The position numbers were made by a program, and so were the translations under genes. From contig NZ_AXWO01000014.1 of assembly GCF_000482705.1 (NCBI RefSeq), positions 62,001-126,000 of the forward strand: a DNA stretch of 64,000 nucleotides, given 5' to 3'. This DNA comes from Glycomyces arizonensis DSM 44726. Lineage in GTDB: Bacteria > Actinomycetota > Actinomycetes > Mycobacteriales > Micromonosporaceae. Below, in pieces: positions 1 to 9,316 of the stretch (positions are counted from its first letter, which is position 1; each line of letters opens with the position of its first letter). The notes below the pieces were generated by a model. The model did no database searches, was not told the origin of the DNA, and worked only from the letters and a program-made list of their open reading frames with translations.

Positions 1-2
1 CG

Positions 3-2060
3 ATGCGATGGACCCGAAGACGGGTCGTATTGGCCGTGTCGTCCATTGCCGCCGTGTTCGTCGGACTCGGGGTCGCACTGCCGATGGCCGCCCAGGCGGC
101 CGAAGGGTGCGAGGTTGACTACACGGTCCAGAACCAGTGGCCCGGCGGCTTCACCGCGAACGTGAACGTGACCAACCTCGGCGACGCCATCGACGGCTGG
201 GAGCTGTCGTGGACCTTCCCGTCGGGGCAGCAGGTCACCCAGGCGTGGAACGCCACGGTCACCGCCTCGGGCGGGCAGACCACCGCCACCGACGCCGGTT
301 ACAACGCCTCGATCGCGAGCGACGCCTCGGTCGGCTTCGGCTTCAACGGATCCTGGTCGGGCGGCAACGCCGAACCGACCGACTTCACCCTCAACGGCGT
401 CCTGTGCACCGGAGGCGTCGAGCAGCCGACCGACCCGACGACGACCACGCCGCCGCCGACCGGCGACACCGACGCCATGGCGACCGTCGAGGCGATGCAG
501 CCCGGCTGGAACCTCGGCAACTCGCTCGACTCGGTCGGCGCCGACGAGACCGCGTGGGGCAACCCGCGCATCACCCAGTCGCTCATCCACAACGTGGCCG
601 CCCAGGGCTACAACAGCATCCGGATCCCGATCACCTGGGACAACCACCAGGGCTCGGCGCCCGACTACACCATCGACCCGGCATACCTCGACCGCGTCGA
701 GGAGGTGGTCAATTGGGCGCTCGCCGAAGACCTGTACGTGCTCATCAACATCCACCACGACTCGTGGATCTGGGCCGCGGACATGCAGTCCAACCACGAC
801 CAGGTGGTCGCCCGCTTCAACTCGATCTGGACCGACGTGGCCGACCGCTTCACAGACGCCTCGCCGAAACTCCTGTTCGAGAGCCTCAACGAGCCGCAGT
901 TCAACAACGTCGACGACGCCACCGCCCACGGCCTGCTGGACGAGCTCAACACCTCGTTCCACCAGATCGTGCGCGACTCGGGCGGCAACAACGCCACCCG
1001 CGTCCTGGTGCTGCCGACGCTGTTCACCAACGCCGGGCAGACCCACCTCGACGCGCTGACCGACACGATCACCGCGCTCGACGACCCCAATCTGGCCGCG
1101 ACCGTGCACTACTACGGCTTCTGGCCGTTCAGCGTGAACATCGCCGGATACACCACGTTCAACGACGAGGTCCGCCAGGACATCATCGACAACTTCGACC
1201 GCGTCCACAACGAGTTCGTCGCAGCCGGCATCCCGGTCATCATCGGCGAGTTCGGCCTGCTCGGCTTCGACCAGCACACCGGCACCATCGAGCAGGGCGA
1301 GATGCTGAAGTTCTTCGAGTTCGTCGGCTACTACGCCCGGCAGAAGAACCTCACCCTCCAGATCTGGGACAACGGCCAGCACTTCGACCGGACCGCGTTC
1401 GAGTGGCACGACCCCGAGCTGTTCGCGATGCTCGAGGCCAACCGCACGACGCGTTCGAGCACCGCCTCCTCGGACCAGGTGTTCGTCGAAGCCGCCGGCG
1501 CCGTCGCCGACGCGACGCTCACGCTCGACCCGAACGGCAACACCTTCGAGGGGCTGCGCAACGGCGACACCGAACTGACCGAGGGCACCGACTACACGGT
1601 CTCGGGCGACCAGCTCACCATCAAGGCCGCCACGATCACCGATCTGGTCGGCTCCGGCGAGTACGGCGTCAGGGCCGACCTGTACGCCGACTTCTCGGAC
1701 GGCGCCCCGTGGCGGATCAGCGTGGTCAGCTACGACGCCCCGACGGTGCAGGCCGCCTCCGGGACGACGAGCGGCTTCGCGATCCCGACGCGGTTCCGCG
1801 GCGACCAGCTCGCCACCATGGAGGCCGTGTACGCCGACGGCAGCGGCAACGCCGGCCCGCAGAACTGGACCCCCTACAAGGAGTTCAGCCACACCTTCGA
1901 GCCGGATTACGACGCCGGCACGATCACGCTGACCCCGGAGTTCTTCGCCGAGGTCACCGACGGCAAGCAGGTGACCCTCACGTTCCACTTCTGGAGCGGC
2001 GAGACTCTCACCTACACCATCACCAAGTCCGGCACCTCCGTCACCGGTTCGACCGGCTGA
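3..2060 (+). CDS. Secreted GH5 endoglucanase with N-terminal CBM2
   Basis: Likely secreted endo-beta-1,4-glucanase acting on cellulose outside the cell. A signal peptide (basic MRWTRRR, hydrophobic stretch, cleavage near A33) leads into a CBM2 cellulose-binding domain at about 36-137, whose C36 and C135 probably pair. A Pro/Thr linker covers about 138-157. The GH5 catalytic domain covers about 160-480, with acid/base E297 in FESLNEP and nucleophile E416 in IIGEFG. The last 200 residues are beta-rich and resemble the X2/Ig-like modules appended to cellulases. The ATG lies three bases from the window edge; the clean signal peptide argues it is the true start, but an upstream start cannot be excluded. 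A strong hairpin follows, so it is probably monocistronic. Family is confident; exact substrate is inferred. Confidence 0.93.
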   Translation: MRWTRRRVVLAVSSIAAVFVGLGVALPMAAQAAEGCEVDYTVQNQWPGGFTANVNVTNLGDAIDGWELSWTFPSGQQVTQAWNATVTASGGQTTATDAGYNASIASDASVGFGFNGSWSGGNAEPTDFTLNGVLCTGGVEQPTDPTTTTPPPTGDTDAMATVEAMQPGWNLGNSLDSVGADETAWGNPRITQSLIHNVAAQGYNSIRIPITWDNHQGSAPDYTIDPAYLDRVEEVVNWALAEDLYVLINIHHDSWIWAADMQSNHDQVVARFNSIWTDVADRFTDASPKLLFESLNEPQFNNVDDATAHGLLDELNTSFHQIVRDSGGNNATRVLVLPTLFTNAGQTHLDALTDTITALDDPNLAATVHYYGFWPFSVNIAGYTTFNDEVRQDIIDNFDRVHNEFVAAGIPVIIGEFGLLGFDQHTGTIEQGEMLKFFEFVGYYARQKNLTLQIWDNGQHFDRTAFEWHDPELFAMLEANRTTRSSTASSDQVFVEAAGAVADATLTLDPNGNTFEGLRNGDTELTEGTDYTVSGDQLTIKAATITDLVGSGEYGVRADLYADFSDGAPWRISVVSYDAPTVQAASGTTSGFAIPTRFRGDQLATMEAVYADGSGNAGPQNWTPYKEFSHTFEPDYDAGTITLTPEFFAEVTDGKQVTLTFHFWSGETLTYTITKSGTSVTGSTG

Positions 2061-2078
2061 CGCGGGGACGTTCGGCAG

Positions 2079-2112
2079 GGGGCCGGTCGCTTCACCAGGA
2101 GCGACCGGCCCC
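2079..2112 (+). terminator. Intrinsic terminator after the cellulase
   Basis: A perfect 13-bp GC-rich stem (arms 2079-2091 and 2100-2112) with an 8-base loop sits 18 bases after the cellulase stop. No U tract follows, as is common in actinobacteria. Confidence 0.75.
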
Positions 2113-2217
2113 TTGCCGCATGACGCTCGACGCCGAGGCGAGCGGCCGCCGGAGGATTCGGGTAAGGTTCGTCCCATCTGGTCAGTCCCCCTCGCCCTCT
2201 TCGCGAAAGTGCTCCGC

Positions 2218-3180
2218 ATGATGCGACTCCCCCGACTCGCCGCCCCGCTCCTCGCCGCCGCCCTGCTGCTGTCCGGCTGCGGTGCGGGGCAGGCCGCCGC
2301 GGACTCGGCGGCGGACGAAGGCTGCCCCGAATCGGGGTTGCAGGTGTCGGTGACGCCGACCGGCGAGGCGGCCGGGAAGCGCTTCCTCGCCATCGGGCTG
2401 GTCAACTGCGACGACGTGCCGCACGTGCTCGACAGCTACCCCAATGTCGGCGTCTTCGGCGGGAACATCACCATCAGCCGCGACGGCAACGAACCCGAGT
2501 CGGTCACGGTCGATCCCGGCGGGGCGCTCATCGCGCCGCTCGCGTGGGACACCGTCCCCGAAAGCACCGACGAGGACACCCTCACGGTCGACCGGCTGCT
2601 CATCAACGCGCTGCCCGAGTACCAGGGGTACGAGGTCGCCGTCGAGCCGAGCTTCGAGCTCTACGTCGACCAGGTGCTCGACCTCGGCGCCTGGCAGAAC
2701 CCCGCCGAGGACGCGCCGCCCGAACCGGTCGAGACCGAGACCCCCGAGCCTGGGCCGGTCGAGACCGGCGAATGCCCCGAGACGGGCTTCCGGATCACCG
2801 TCTCGCAGGGCAGCGCGGCCATGGGCCTGCGGACCGCCGGGATCGAACTGGTCAACTGCGGCGAGAAGGCGATCGAGGTCAACGGCTACCCGGTCGTCGG
2901 CGTGCCCGGCGACGGCGCACTGCTCGACGTCGAGGTCCACCAGGGCTCCGACCGGATCACCGACCCCGGCCCCACCCCGCTCACGGTCGAGCCCGGCGAC
3001 TCGATCAGCGCGGGCATGCTGTGGCGCAACAAGGTCGAGTCGTCCGACCCCGCCGACGTCGTCAACGCGACCCGGCTCGTCATGACCTATGCCGAAGGCG
3101 CGCCGACCGTCGTCGTCGAACCCGAAGCCACGATCGACCTCGGCACCACCCGCTACCTGGAGGTCACCGCCTGGCGCTGA
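2218..3180 (+). CDS. Lipoprotein with two tandem DUF4232-like domains
   Basis: Predicted surface lipoprotein of unknown function. The start at 2218 (or the adjacent ATG at 2221) gives a short basic N-terminus, a hydrophobic core and the lipobox LSGC. Longer readings upstream lack any signal logic. The mature protein is an internal duplication. Each half opens with CPE(S/T)G, then a beta strand, then L-V-N-C, then an N/S-x-YP-x-VGV turn, about 150 residues apart. They are separated by a Pro/Glu/Thr-rich linker. This pattern matches actinobacterial DUF4232 secreted proteins. A TAAGGT hexamer at 2163-2168 may be the -10 element. No enzymatic motif is visible. Confidence 0.8.
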   Translation: MMRLPRLAAPLLAAALLLSGCGAGQAAADSAADEGCPESGLQVSVTPTGEAAGKRFLAIGLVNCDDVPHVLDSYPNVGVFGGNITISRDGNEPESVTVDPGGALIAPLAWDTVPESTDEDTLTVDRLLINALPEYQGYEVAVEPSFELYVDQVLDLGAWQNPAEDAPPEPVETETPEPGPVETGECPETGFRITVSQGSAAMGLRTAGIELVNCGEKAIEVNGYPVVGVPGDGALLDVEVHQGSDRITDPGPTPLTVEPGDSISAGMLWRNKVESSDPADVVNATRLVMTYAEGAPTVVVEPEATIDLGTTRYLEVTAWR

Positions 3181-3255
3181 GGCGCCGGGCCGCGACAGGA
3201 ACGGCGCTCACCTCGTGCGGGTAAGCTGGCCGCCGGGCTAGCAGAAGGAGCGGAC

Positions 3256-4260
3256 ATGTCGAACCTCAAAGTCTTGTTCATCGGCGGCAGCGGCATCATC
3301 AGCACCTCGTGCGTGCACGAGGCGGTGCGCCAGGGCATGGACGTCACCGTGCTCAACCGCGGCACGAGCAAGCTCCGCCGCCTGCCCGACGGCATCACCA
3401 GGCTCACCGCCGACTCGAACGACCCCGACTCGATGCGCGAGGCGATCGGCGACACCTATTACGATGCCGTCGTCAACTGGGTCAACTTCGTGCCCGACCA
3501 GGTGCGGCGCGATATCGACGTGTTCGGCGGCCGCTGCGGCCAGTACGTCTTCATCAGTTCGGCCTCGGCCTACCAGACCCCGCCGACCCGCATGCCGGTC
3601 GTGGAGTCCACGCCGCTGAAGAACCCCGAATGGCAGTACTCGCGCGACAAGATCGCCTGCGAAGAACTCCTGGTCAAGGCCTACCGCCAGGACGACTTCC
3701 CGATGACGATCGTGCGGCCCTCCCACACCTACGACGAGACGCTCCTGCCCTTCGAGGCCAAGTGGAACGTCATCGAGCGGATGCGGGCGGGCAAGCCCGT
3801 CGTCGTCCACGGCGACGGCACCTCGCTGTGGACCATCACGCACAGCCGCGACTTCGCCGTCGGCCTGGTCGGCCTGCTCGGCAAGGAGGCCGCCATCGGC
3901 GAGCCGTTCCACATCACCGGCGATGAGGCCCCGTCGTGGAACCGGATCTTCGAGGACGCCGCGGCCGCCGCGGGCGTCGCCGATCCCAAGCTCGTGCACA
4001 TCGCCACCGAGACGATCGCCGCCGCGATCCCCGAGTGGGGGCCGGGCCTGCTGGGGGACAAGGCGCACACGATGATCTTCGACAACTCGAAGCTCAAGCG
4101 CCTCGTGCCGGCCTTCGGCCAGTCCACGACGCCGTTCAAGCTCGGCATCCGCGAGGTCGTCGACTGGTACGACGCTCACCCCGAGCAGCGGGCCGTCGAC
4201 CCCGGCGTCGACGAGCTCCAGGACCGCCTCATCGAGGCGTTCGGCCCCCGGCCGCTCTGA
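3256..4260 (+). CDS. NAD-dependent epimerase/dehydratase (extended SDR)
   Basis: Cytoplasmic extended short-chain dehydrogenase/reductase, probably acting on a nucleotide sugar or similar substrate. The N-terminal Rossmann strand and glycine loop read VLFIGGSGIIS. The active site shows SSASAYQ and the YxxxK pair in YSRDK. The C-terminal half, including a RPSHTYDE region, resembles the substrate-binding part of the epimerase family. A good ribosome binding site (GAAGGAG) lies 6 bases before the ATG. The methyltransferase follows after 24 bases with its own ribosome site, so the two are likely co-transcribed. Substrate not identifiable. Confidence 0.85.
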   Translation: MSNLKVLFIGGSGIISTSCVHEAVRQGMDVTVLNRGTSKLRRLPDGITRLTADSNDPDSMREAIGDTYYDAVVNWVNFVPDQVRRDIDVFGGRCGQYVFISSASAYQTPPTRMPVVESTPLKNPEWQYSRDKIACEELLVKAYRQDDFPMTIVRPSHTYDETLLPFEAKWNVIERMRAGKPVVVHGDGTSLWTITHSRDFAVGLVGLLGKEAAIGEPFHITGDEAPSWNRIFEDAAAAAGVADPKLVHIATETIAAAIPEWGPGLLGDKAHTMIFDNSKLKRLVPAFGQSTTPFKLGIREVVDWYDAHPEQRAVDPGVDELQDRLIEAFGPRPL

Positions 4261-4284
4261 GCCGAGAAGGAGAAAGGAGTCGCG

Positions 4285-5025
4285 ATGTCGGTGAAGCCGC
4301 GCGGGAACTACGGCGTGGACGCCCCGTGGGTGCCGTGGTTGTGGATCGGGATCGCCGCGGTGTCGGCCGGCGGGGCCATCGGATTCGGCCTGTGGCGCGC
4401 GGGATGGTGGTCGGCCGCGCTGGCCTGGTACTTCGTCGCGGCCACGGTCTTCTGCCTCACCGGCGCGGCCTTGTACTGGCATGCCTCGCTGCGCGGGAAG
4501 TTCGTCATCTGGGACCGCCTGCTGCGGCGTATCTCTCTGGCTCCTCACGCGCGGGTCCTCGATCTGGGCTGCGGGCGTGGCGCGGTCGCGATCATGGTCG
4601 CCTCCAGGTTTCCCGATGCGACCGTGACCGGCATCGACCTATGGCGAACCGGCGACCAATCCGGCAACTCGCGTGACGCCACCGAGCGCAACACCGCACT
4701 GAACGCGGTCGATGCGCGGGTAGCGCTCGACACCGGCGACATGACGCGCCTGCCTTACCCCGATGGGACCTTCGCCCTGGTGACGGCCAGCCTGTCGATC
4801 CACAACGTCCCCACGGCCGAGGGGCGCCGAGCGGCGATCGAGGAGGCCGTGCGCGTGCTCGCACCGAGCGGCCGGATCCTCATCGCCGACATCCAGCGCA
4901 CCGGCGAATACGCCGCCGAGCTCCGGCGGCTCGGCTTGACCACGACCGGCCCCACTCCACTCGGCTGGCGTACCTGGTGGACCGGTCCATGGATGGCCAC
5001 CGCGGAACTCGACGCCACGCGATAG
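4285..5025 (+). CDS. Membrane-tethered class I SAM-dependent methyltransferase
   Basis: Two N-terminal hydrophobic segments (about 16-36 and 43-65) anchor a Rossmann methyltransferase domain. Motif I is VLDLGCGRG at 91-99, the acidic end of strand 2 is TGIDLW, and a post-II region reads GDMTRLPYPDGTFALV. The domain resembles the UbiE/Methyltransf_11 family. The start is supported by a purine-rich ribosome site (AAAGGAG). The two-helix anchor plus soluble domain suggests a lipid-like or membrane-proximal acceptor, but nothing identifies it. Follows the SDR gene in the same direction and ends 6 bases from the convergent S66 gene. Confidence 0.82.
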   Translation: MSVKPRGNYGVDAPWVPWLWIGIAAVSAGGAIGFGLWRAGWWSAALAWYFVAATVFCLTGAALYWHASLRGKFVIWDRLLRRISLAPHARVLDLGCGRGAVAIMVASRFPDATVTGIDLWRTGDQSGNSRDATERNTALNAVDARVALDTGDMTRLPYPDGTFALVTASLSIHNVPTAEGRRAAIEEAVRVLAPSGRILIADIQRTGEYAAELRRLGLTTTGPTPLGWRTWWTGPWMATAELDATR

Positions 5026-5031
5026 GCGCGG

Positions 5032-5961
5032 CTAACGCAGCGCCGGAACCGCGAACGTCAGCGTCCCGGCGTCGGCGTCGAGCGTCGCCGGGACGCCCAG
5101 CGGCACCGTCCACGACGGCGTGCAATGGCCGAAGCCGACGCCTTCGAGGATCGGGACGCCCAGGTCGCCCAAGCGGTCCATGACCACGGCACGGACCTCG
5201 TCCTCGGGGCCGCAGTCGATCCACGAGCCCAAGGCGATGCCCGCGACGCCGTCCAGCAGACCCGATCGGCGCAGCTGCGTCAGGTAGCGGTCGAGCCGGT
5301 AGTCCTCCTCCGCGGTGTCCTCCAGCAGCAGGATGCCGCCCGCGCCGTCCGGGCGGTCCTCGCCGGTGCCGACGCTGGAGGCGAGCAGGCTGAGGCAGCC
5401 GCCGAAGGTGACCCCCTCGGCCCGGCCCGACACGAGCGCGCGAGCGGTCGGCGGCGCCAGCTTCCGCACCGCCTCGGGCTCGAACAGCGTCCGCCGCAGA
5501 TGCTCCCTGGTCGCCGTGTCGTCGATGAACGCCGACCACGTCGGCATCGGCCCATGAAGTGTTGCCACGCCGAGGTTGACCGCGAGCGCCTCGTGCAGGG
5601 CCGTCGCGTCGCTGAACCCTATGTAGACCTTCGGCTCGGCCCCTCGCAGCGCCTCCCAGTCGACGAAGTCGAGCATCCGCTGGGCCCCGTAACCGCCCCT
5701 GGTCGAGACGACCGCCGCGAAACCCGGGTCGCTCCAAGCCTGTTGGAGATCGGCGGCGCGCGCTTCGTCGCTCCCGGGCAGATACGCCAGGCGCGGATGC
5801 AAGCCGTTGACGTACGGCATGACCACCGGGTCGAGGCCCCACTCCCGCAGGATCGCCAGGCCCGCCGCCATCCGGTCCTCGGGAGCCGCGCTGCTGGGGG
5901 AGACGACCGCGACCCGGTCGCCCGCCCTGAGCCGCCGCGGCCTGCGCAGCGCCTCGATCAC
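5032..5961 (-). CDS. S66 family LD-carboxypeptidase (LdcA/MccF-like)
   Basis: Serine peptidase of family S66, which removes the terminal D-Ala from muropeptide tetrapeptides (LdcA) or cleaves microcin C-type peptidyl-nucleotides (MccF). The nucleophile S117 lies in IGFSD, preceded by STRGGYGAQR. The Ser-Glu-His triad is completed by E214 (LLLEDTAEEDY) and H279 (GFGHCTPSW), at family-typical spacing. Length 309 is normal and no signal peptide is present, so it is cytoplasmic. The GTG start overlaps the TGA of the S9 peptidase gene (GTGA), so it is the last, translationally coupled gene of the peptide-import operon. Cell-wall peptide recycling or detoxification is an inference from that context; the subclade cannot be fixed by eye. 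Confidence 0.88.
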   Translation of the reverse strand: MIEALRRPRRLRAGDRVAVVSPSSAAPEDRMAAGLAILREWGLDPVVMPYVNGLHPRLAYLPGSDEARAADLQQAWSDPGFAAVVSTRGGYGAQRMLDFVDWEALRGAEPKVYIGFSDATALHEALAVNLGVATLHGPMPTWSAFIDDTATREHLRRTLFEPEAVRKLAPPTARALVSGRAEGVTFGGCLSLLASSVGTGEDRPDGAGGILLLEDTAEEDYRLDRYLTQLRRSGLLDGVAGIALGSWIDCGPEDEVRAVVMDRLGDLGVPILEGVGFGHCTPSWTVPLGVPATLDADAGTLTFAVPALR

Positions 5962-7943
5962 GGCCGCAGCTCCAAGTCCGCGCCCTCCGGCGCCGCGAAG
6001 CCGAACACCTCCGCGTACAGCGCGTGCTCGGCGAGGAGCGCGCTGACGATGGTGGACGCCCTGCGGAAGCCGTGCTGCTCGCCCTCATAGGCCAGATAGG
6101 CGTGCGGCACGCCCCGGCCCGCGATGCGCTCCAGCAGCAGCTCGCAGTTCTCCGGCGGGCAGATCGCGTCCTCCAGGCCCTGCAGCAGGATGAACGGCGC
6201 CGAGATCCGCTCGGGGTGGTTGACCGGCGAGCGCTCGCGATAGCGCTCCGGCACCTCCTCGTACGGGCCGACCAGGGACGTCAGGTACTGCGACTCGAAG
6301 TCGTGCGTCCCGATGCCGAGCCACCCGGCGAGGTCGAGGATCGGGTACATGATCGTCGCGCAGGCGTAGAGCCCTTCGGCCGCAGGCGAGGTCAGCGACG
6401 CCGCCGACGTCCAGCCGCCCGCGCTGCCGCCCCTGACCGCCAGGCGCGACCGGTCGGCCGTGCCCTCGTCGGCGAGCGCCCTCGCCACGGCCGCGCAGTC
6501 CTCGACGTCCACGACGCCCCACTGCTCCCGCAGCCGGTCGCGGTACTCGCGCCCGTAACCGGTCGAGCCGCCGTAGTTCACCTCCACCACGCCGATGCCC
6601 CGCGAGGTGAAGTAGGCGATCTCCAGATCGAGGACGGAACGCACGCTCCCGGTCGGACCGCCGTGGACCCACACGGCGAACGGCGGCGCCTCGCCTTCGG
6701 GCGCTTCGTATCCGGGGCTCAGCGGCCGGTAGACGTGCGCGTGGACGTCGCGCCCGCCCGGCCCGGCGAAGGTCCGGTGCTCGGGCACGGGGTAGTAGGC
6801 CGGATCGACGCGGTCGGCGTGAGCGCCCCCGATCACCTCGGCCGCGCCGGTGGCGGTGTCCCAGGAGACGACCTCGTAGTCGCGCGTCGGACTGGCGGCC
6901 AGTCCCACGACCCGCTCGCCGTGCGCGACGAGCGCCGGGGCCCACTCGGTCCAGGGGCCGGGCGCGTCGGCCATCGCGCCGATGTCGGGGTCGAGGACGC
7001 CGAGCCGGCCCTCGCCCTTGCCGCGGATGCAGGCGATCCGGCCGTTGGCGAGGACCGCGAACCACTTCGAGCCGATGGTCCACATCGGCCCCGAGAACTC
7101 CTGCTCGGCCGGGTACAGCTCCGTCGCCTCGCCCGAGACAGGGTCGATGCGGTGCAGGTTCCACCAGCCGGTGCGGTCGCTCGCGGCCACGAGCGAGCCG
7201 TCGGGGGCCCATTCGACCTGCGGGATGGACTCCCCGCCGCCTCCGGCGACGGTCCGCGCGTTCGCGAGCGCCCCCTCGGCGGTGAGGTCGGCGACGCGCA
7301 GTTCCGTCGCGTCCCACGGCATGTCCGGGTGGTTCCACGCGATCCACGCCGCCCGCGTCCCGTCATCGCTGATCCGCGGCCCGGTGGTGAACCGGTAGGA
7401 ATCACTGGTCAGCTCGCGCACCGCCGAGCGGTCGTCGGCGGCCGAGCCGTCCAGCGGCACGGCGGCGATCACCCGGCGCACGTCGGTCGGCCGCTCGCCG
7501 GTGAACTCCTCCAGCACCGCCCACACCTCGCGCCCGCCCGGGGCCACGGCCATGTCGCACCACCGCAGCCCGGCCGGGAGCCGCGGGACCGGCGTCAACG
7601 GCCGCGGCTCGGCGTCCCCGTCCGGCTCGAACCGGTAGAGCCGCTGGTCGCCGAAGTGCGAGAACACGATCAGCGGGCCGTCTTCGGCCATGAGCCCGAC
7701 CCATGGCGTCCCGCCGTACTCGTGGACGCGATTGCGCGCGTTCCACGGTTGGGGCAGCGCTGTCGCGGTGGACCCGTCGGCGCGGCGGCGCACCAGGGCC
7801 CGCCGCCCGCCCTCGGCCGGGCGCGGCTCGGTCCACCACACCTCCTCGCCGACCGCCCCGAGGAAGGCCGGGCGGCCGTCGTCCGCCGCGACGAGTTCGG
7901 CGCTGATCGGGGACTCCCAAGTCCCGTAAGGAGCGATGGCCAT
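5958..7943 (-). CDS. S9 prolyl-oligopeptidase-type peptidase
   Basis: Cytoplasmic serine peptidase of about 661 residues. The N-terminal two thirds form a beta-propeller (repeated W-S-x-D/DG-type blades). The C-terminal alpha/beta-hydrolase domain has nucleophile S507 in RGGSAGGW, D592 in LEDAICP and H624 in GEQHGF. The fold suits acylaminoacyl- or dipeptidyl-peptidase activity on short peptides. The start chosen is ATG at 7943, beginning MAIAPYGTWESP, with AAAGGA 9 bases upstream. A longer reading through the M20 gene is an antisense-like artefact of the GC-rich frame. It lies 17 bases after the M20 gene and overlaps the S66 gene by four bases. Confidence 0.9.
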   Translation of the reverse strand: MAIAPYGTWESPISAELVAADDGRPAFLGAVGEEVWWTEPRPAEGGRRALVRRRADGSTATALPQPWNARNRVHEYGGTPWVGLMAEDGPLIVFSHFGDQRLYRFEPDGDAEPRPLTPVPRLPAGLRWCDMAVAPGGREVWAVLEEFTGERPTDVRRVIAAVPLDGSAADDRSAVRELTSDSYRFTTGPRISDDGTRAAWIAWNHPDMPWDATELRVADLTAEGALANARTVAGGGGESIPQVEWAPDGSLVAASDRTGWWNLHRIDPVSGEATELYPAEQEFSGPMWTIGSKWFAVLANGRIACIRGKGEGRLGVLDPDIGAMADAPGPWTEWAPALVAHGERVVGLAASPTRDYEVVSWDTATGAAEVIGGAHADRVDPAYYPVPEHRTFAGPGGRDVHAHVYRPLSPGYEAPEGEAPPFAVWVHGGPTGSVRSVLDLEIAYFTSRGIGVVEVNYGGSTGYGREYRDRLREQWGVVDVEDCAAVARALADEGTADRSRLAVRGGSAGGWTSAASLTSPAAEGLYACATIMYPILDLAGWLGIGTHDFESQYLTSLVGPYEEVPERYRERSPVNHPERISAPFILLQGLEDAICPPENCELLLERIAGRGVPHAYLAYEGEQHGFRRASTIVSALLAEHALYAEVFGFAAPEGADLELRP

Positions 7944-7960
7944 GTTCTGCGTCCTTTCGC

Positions 7961-9295
7961 CTACGCCGCGCGCAGGAAGTCGTCGAGCACTCGCACCCCG
8001 AAGCGCAGGCCGTCGGCGGGCACCCGTTCGTCCACCCCGTGCGCCAGCTTGCCGTAGCCGAACTCGGCGGGCAAGCGCAGCGGCGAGAATCCGTAGCCGA
8101 CGATGCCCAGCCGCGAGAACTGCTTGGCGTCGGTCCCGCCCGACATGCAGTACGGGACGACGCGCGCCTCGGGGTCGAACCGTTCGATCGCCGAGCGCAT
8201 CGCCGCGAACGTCGGCGAGTCCACCGGCGCGCCGAGCGGCACGGTGCGGTGCTGGAACTCCCAGTCCACTTCGGGACCGGTCAGCTCGTCCATCGTCGCG
8301 ACGAACTCGTCCTCCCAGCCGGGCAGCATCCGGCCGTCCACCTGCGCGGCGGCGTGCCCCGGGACGACGTTGACCTTGTAGCCGGCCTCGAACACGGTCG
8401 GGTTGGCGCTGTTGCGCAGCGTCGACTCGACCAGCTGCGCGGCCGGGCCGAGCTTCGCCAGCAGGTCGTCGGCGTCGAACTCCTCGGCGTCCAGGTCCAC
8501 GTCGACGCCGTACACCGCCGCCAGCTCGGTCAGCGCGGCGCGCACCGTCGGCACCGGCCGCACCGGCCAGCGGTGCCGCCCGATGCGCGCAATGGCCTCG
8601 GCGAGGATCACGACCGCGTTGTGCGGGTGGGCCTTCGAGCCGTGCCCGGCCGTGCCGCGGGCGGTCAGCCGCAGCCACGCGGTGCCGCGCTCGCCCGCCC
8701 CGACCGGGTAGATCCGCAGGCCGTCGCCGCCGTGGAAGGTGAACCCGCCCGACTCGCTGATGCCCTCGGTGCAGCCCTCGAACAGCGCCCCGTGCCGCTC
8801 GGCGAGGAACCCCGCGCCGTACTCGGCGCTGGCCTCCTCGTCGGCGGTGAACGCCACGACGACGTCCCGCCTCGGCCGCACCCCGGCCCTGGCCCAGGAC
8901 CGCACCGCGGCCAGGACCATCGCGTCCATGCCCTTCATGTCGAGCGCGCCGCGGCCCCACACGATCCCGTCGCGGATCGCTCCGGAGAACGGGTCGACCG
9001 ACCAGTCGTCGGCCTCGGCGGGCACGACGTCGAGGTGGCCGTGCACCAGCAGCGCGTCGGCGGACGGGTCGGTCCCGGCGATCCTGGCGACCACGTTCGA
9101 GCGCCCCGGCGCCTTCTCGAGGATCACCGGCTCGGCGCCCGCCTCGGCGAGGCGCTCGGCGGCGTACTCGGCGGCCTCCCGCTCGCGGCCGTCGCCGCCG
9201 CCCCGGTTCGTGGTGTCGATGCGGATCAGCTCGGAGGTGAACCGCACGGCCTCCTCCAGCGCCCGCTCGTCAATGGCCGGCCCAAGCTCAGTCAT
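7961..9295 (-). CDS. M20 family zinc metallopeptidase (dipeptidase-like)
   Basis: M20/M25/M40 aminoacyl-peptidase, 444 residues, predicted to hydrolyse dipeptides or N-acyl amino acids in the cytoplasm. Metal and catalytic motifs are evident: HGHLDVVP (ligand His and catalytic Asp), GRGALDMKG (bridging Asp), TADEEAS (general base Glu then ligand Glu), and a C-terminal SGGTDAKQF with HGVDERV supplying the last His. It sits 21 bases after dppF and 17 bases before the S9 gene in the same operon, so it likely processes imported peptides. A closely similar paralogue lies at 62317-63633. Confidence 0.9.
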   Translation of the reverse strand: MTELGPAIDERALEEAVRFTSELIRIDTTNRGGGDGREREAAEYAAERLAEAGAEPVILEKAPGRSNVVARIAGTDPSADALLVHGHLDVVPAEADDWSVDPFSGAIRDGIVWGRGALDMKGMDAMVLAAVRSWARAGVRPRRDVVVAFTADEEASAEYGAGFLAERHGALFEGCTEGISESGGFTFHGGDGLRIYPVGAGERGTAWLRLTARGTAGHGSKAHPHNAVVILAEAIARIGRHRWPVRPVPTVRAALTELAAVYGVDVDLDAEEFDADDLLAKLGPAAQLVESTLRNSANPTVFEAGYKVNVVPGHAAAQVDGRMLPGWEDEFVATMDELTGPEVDWEFQHRTVPLGAPVDSPTFAAMRSAIERFDPEARVVPYCMSGGTDAKQFSRLGIVGYGFSPLRLPAEFGYGKLAHGVDERVPADGLRFGVRVLDDFLRAA

Positions 9296-9316
9296 GCTCC
9301 TCCTTCGGACGGCCCT

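Noticed and set aside
7944-8960. Upstream extension of the S9 peptidase frame into the M20 gene
   Set aside because: The extended part is low-complexity Arg/Gly and overlaps the M20 gene in another frame; a clear start and ribosome site exist at 7943.
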